Shown here: positions 7,546-8,444 of the stretch, in pieces | Layout: each line of letters begins with the position of its first letter | Numbering within the stretch: the first letter of the stretch is position 1 | DNA from: an uncultured Clostridia bacterium | GTDB lineage: Bacteria > Bacillota > Clostridia > UBA1381 | Reading direction: 5' to 3' | DNA: 8,444 nucleotides | NCBI GenBank assembly: GCA_944391635.1 | Contig: CALXUL010000147.1 | Coordinates: 1-8,444 of the forward strand | Notes under the pieces: generated by a model | The model's input: the letters and a program-made list of their open reading frames with translations, nothing else | Database searches by the model: none | What the model was told of the DNA's origin: nothing | Program-made: the position numbers and the translations under genes

Positions 7546-7851
7546 TTACCTCATAAGTTTTTGAAGCGCTAAAATAAGCTCATCTACCGTTTCATATTTT
7601 CCGTTTATAATATCTTCCGATACACATGTTTTTATATGCCGCGCTAAAAGTTCTTTATTAAAAGAGTTAAGCGCCGCACCAGCAGCCGCTGCCTGAGTCA
7701 GAATATCTATACAATATGCATCCTCTTCAACCATCCGTCTAAGCCCGCGTATCTGACCTTCTATCCTGCTCAGTCTATTTATAAGACTCTTATATTCTTC
7801 CTCCGACCTATGCTTTGTTTTATGCAAACAGCATTTTTTCTCCATACCCAT
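7546..7851 (-). CDS. csoR: Copper-sensing CsoR-family repressor
   Basis: Predicted 101-residue all-helical DNA-binding protein of the CsoR/RcnR (DUF156) family. Copper-sensor ligands are present: Cys47 in DAYCIDILTQ, and His72 and Cys76 in RHIKTCV. Their spacing (25 and 4) is the same as Cys36, His61 and Cys65 of Mycobacterium tuberculosis CsoR. The conserved helix YKSLINRLSRIEGQIRGLRRMVEED precedes them. Cu(I) binding should release it from DNA and switch on the operon. The N-terminus adds Cys7, Cys8, His10 and His14, which might be extra metal ligands. AGGAGG lies 4 bases before the ATG at 7851 and 10 bases before a second ATG at 7845, so either start is possible. It is the first gene of the operon, 16 bases ahead of copA, and is itself downstream of two likely CsoR operators. 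Confidence 0.94.
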   Translation of the reverse strand: MGMEKKCCLHKTKHRSEEEYKSLINRLSRIEGQIRGLRRMVEEDAYCIDILTQAAAAGAALNSFNKELLARHIKTCVSEDIINGKYETVDELILALQKLMR

Positions 7852-7870
7852 TATACCTCCTATATCAATT

Positions 7871-7887
7871 ATACCCCCTATAGGTAT
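7871..7887. promoter_or_regulatory. CsoR operator, downstream copy
   Basis: ATACCCCCTATAGGTAT is a GC-centred pseudo-palindrome (ATACC-N7-GGTAT), as found for CsoR operators. It covers the predicted transcription start of csoR, near 7883. It is the inverted copy of the site at 7895-7911 with one mismatch. Confidence 0.8.
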
Positions 7888-7889
7888 TT

Positions 7890-7918
7890 ATTATATACCC
7901 ATAGGGGGTATTTGTCAA
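7890..7918 (-). promoter_or_regulatory. Sigma-A promoter of the csoR-copA operon
   Basis: On the minus strand, TTGACA (7918-7913) and TATAAT (7895-7890) are both perfect consensus boxes separated by exactly 17 bases. The spacer is almost entirely filled by a CsoR operator. Such a strong promoter with an embedded repressor site fits tight repression and strong copper induction. Confidence 0.92.
7895..7911. promoter_or_regulatory. CsoR operator, in the promoter spacer
   Basis: ATACCCATAGGGGGTAT (ATACC-N7-GGTAT) lies between the -35 and -10 boxes and overlaps one base of the -10, so bound CsoR would exclude RNA polymerase. Confidence 0.87.
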
Positions 7919-7933
7919 GCATTTTTTTGGATT

Positions 7934-7960
7934 TTAGCACTCTCATCAGTAGAGTGCTAA
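7934..7960. promoter_or_regulatory. CIRCE element, HrcA operator
   Basis: TTAGCACTC, nine bases, GAGTGCTAA: a perfect match to the CIRCE consensus bound by the heat-shock repressor HrcA. Symmetry extends three more bases on each side (ATTTTAGCACTC and GAGTGCTAAAAT, 7931-7963). It lies between the csoR promoter and the Hsp20 gene. The natural target is the Hsp20 gene, since sHsp and chaperone genes are the usual CIRCE targets. Confidence 0.96.
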
Positions 7961-7988
7961 AATTAACGGTTTGTTCATAAATTATCTA

Positions 7989-8016
7989 TTGTTTTATAAC
8001 ATTTTGGGGATATAAT
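7989..8016 (+). promoter_or_regulatory. Probable sigma-A promoter of the Hsp20 gene
   Basis: TATAAT (8011-8016) has TTGTTT (7989-7994) 16 bases upstream. Transcription would start near 8023 and give a leader of about 110 bases. CIRCE would then lie about 63-89 bases upstream of the start, an unusual place. A weaker alternative is TTAGCA (7934-7939) with TAAAAT (7958-7963) at 18 bases, which overlaps CIRCE itself. Confidence 0.6.
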
Positions 8017-8044
8017 AATATCAGAAACAAAAAAAGAAAGGATG

Positions 8045-8089
8045 TGGTTCGGATGTTTCGAGTAAGTTCGAGCCAAAAGCTTTGAACCA
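8045..8089 (+). other. Structured segment in the Hsp20 mRNA leader
   Basis: The ends TGGTTC (8045-8050) and GAACCA (8084-8089) are complementary. Inside, TCGAG and TTCGA can pair around a UAAG loop (8058-8071). A 10-codon reading frame (8053-8085, MFRVSSSQKL) also fits here, with AAAGG about 11 bases upstream. Whether the structure or the small frame matters is unknown. I do not see the Hsp20 ribosome binding site itself clearly sequestered. Confidence 0.35.
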
Positions 8090-8133
8090 AATTTATGTTA
8101 CTATAAAAACTGTTTATATTGGAGGTAATTTTT

Positions 8134-8444
8134 ATGCTAAGACCATTTAACAGAAGAAATAATAATTTATCAGTATATAACCCATTTAAAGAGATGGATA
8201 ATTTTGAAAAACACTTTTTCACAGATCCGTTTAAATTCTTTGATTCTTTTGCTATGGACTCATTCAAAACGGATATATCCGACAACGGTAAGGAGTATGT
8301 AGTTGAATGTGACCTTCCGGGGTTTAAAAAAGAAGATATTGCCATCGACATAAACGCCGATACATTAACAATACGTGCTACACGTCATTCGGACTTTGAA
8401 GAAAAAGACAAAAAAGACCAGTATATCCACTGCGAGCGGTCCTA
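8134..8444 (+). CDS. Hsp20/alpha-crystallin small heat-shock protein, cut by the window (partial)
   Basis: The frame opens at an ATG with GGAGG 8 bases upstream and runs 103 codons to the window edge. Residues 1-42 are the variable, Phe- and Asn-rich N-terminal arm. The alpha-crystallin domain begins near residue 43 (FKTDISDNGKEYVVECDLPGFKKEDIAIDI), and the strand TLTIRATR follows. The segment QYIHCERSY is the usual start of the next conserved block (normally ERxYGxFxRxF). The protein is an ATP-independent chaperone that holds unfolding proteins in the cytoplasm; the missing part should contain the rest of the domain and the IXI tail. It lies downstream of a perfect CIRCE, so heat or protein-damage induction through HrcA is expected. 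The reading frame is more AT-rich than valS or copA, as often seen for this arm. Confidence 0.95.
   Translation, partial: MLRPFNRRNNNLSVYNPFKEMDNFEKHFFTDPFKFFDSFAMDSFKTDISDNGKEYVVECDLPGFKKEDIAIDINADTLTIRATRHSDFEEKDKKDQYIHCERS

Noticed and set aside
7986..8351. A minus-strand open frame of about 120 codons opposite the Hsp20 gene and its promoter
   Set aside because: It is antisense to a clear Hsp20 gene and its promoter region, has no family signature, and its composition is that of a reversed AT-rich sequence.

Overview
The window looks like a chromosomal segment of a low-to-moderate GC Firmicute, most likely of the class Clostridia. The reasons are strong AGGAGG-type ribosome binding sites, consensus sigma-A promoters, a CIRCE/HrcA heat-shock operator, a CsoR-type copper regulator and intrinsic terminators with long T runs. 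I see no insertion sequence, integrase, phage gene, CRISPR array, tRNA or rRNA. Most of it is ordinary housekeeping and stress DNA.

Layout. Positions 1-757 (minus) hold a small unit with a consensus promoter at 788-816: a nicotinamidase/isochorismatase-like hydrolase followed 5 bases later by a partial membrane protein that leaves the window. Divergent from it, with its own consensus promoter at 919-947, is valS (988-3630, plus), a complete valyl-tRNA synthetase with a leader too short for a T-box. A perfect 19-bp bidirectional terminator (3633-3675) separates valS from a convergent minus-strand pair: an ECF sigma factor (4425-4904) and a single-pass membrane protein just downstream (3677-4411) that is most likely its anti-sigma factor. 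A terminator at 5012-5049 closes the next minus-strand unit, a copper efflux operon: csoR (7546-7851) then copA (5073-7529). Its promoter has one CsoR-like operator between -35 and -10 and a second over the start of transcription. At the right edge, a divergent Hsp20 small heat-shock gene (8134 onward, plus, cut by the window) lies downstream of a perfect CIRCE element (7934-7960).

How the parts work together. CsoR should repress its own operon until Cu(I) binds, after which the CopA ATPase exports copper. CopA carries an extra CopZ-like metal-binding domain at its C-terminus. That domain begins with an ATG preceded by a strong Shine-Dalgarno sequence at an ideal distance, so the same mRNA may also yield a free 66-residue copper chaperone. 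Just upstream are two A7 runs, where a -1 slip would lead straight to a stop codon. This is the most interesting feature of the window. The second is the 100-bp region in which copper control (CsoR) and protein-damage control (HrcA) sit back to back between divergent promoters. The ECF sigma/anti-sigma pair has no sequence-evident signal or target genes here.
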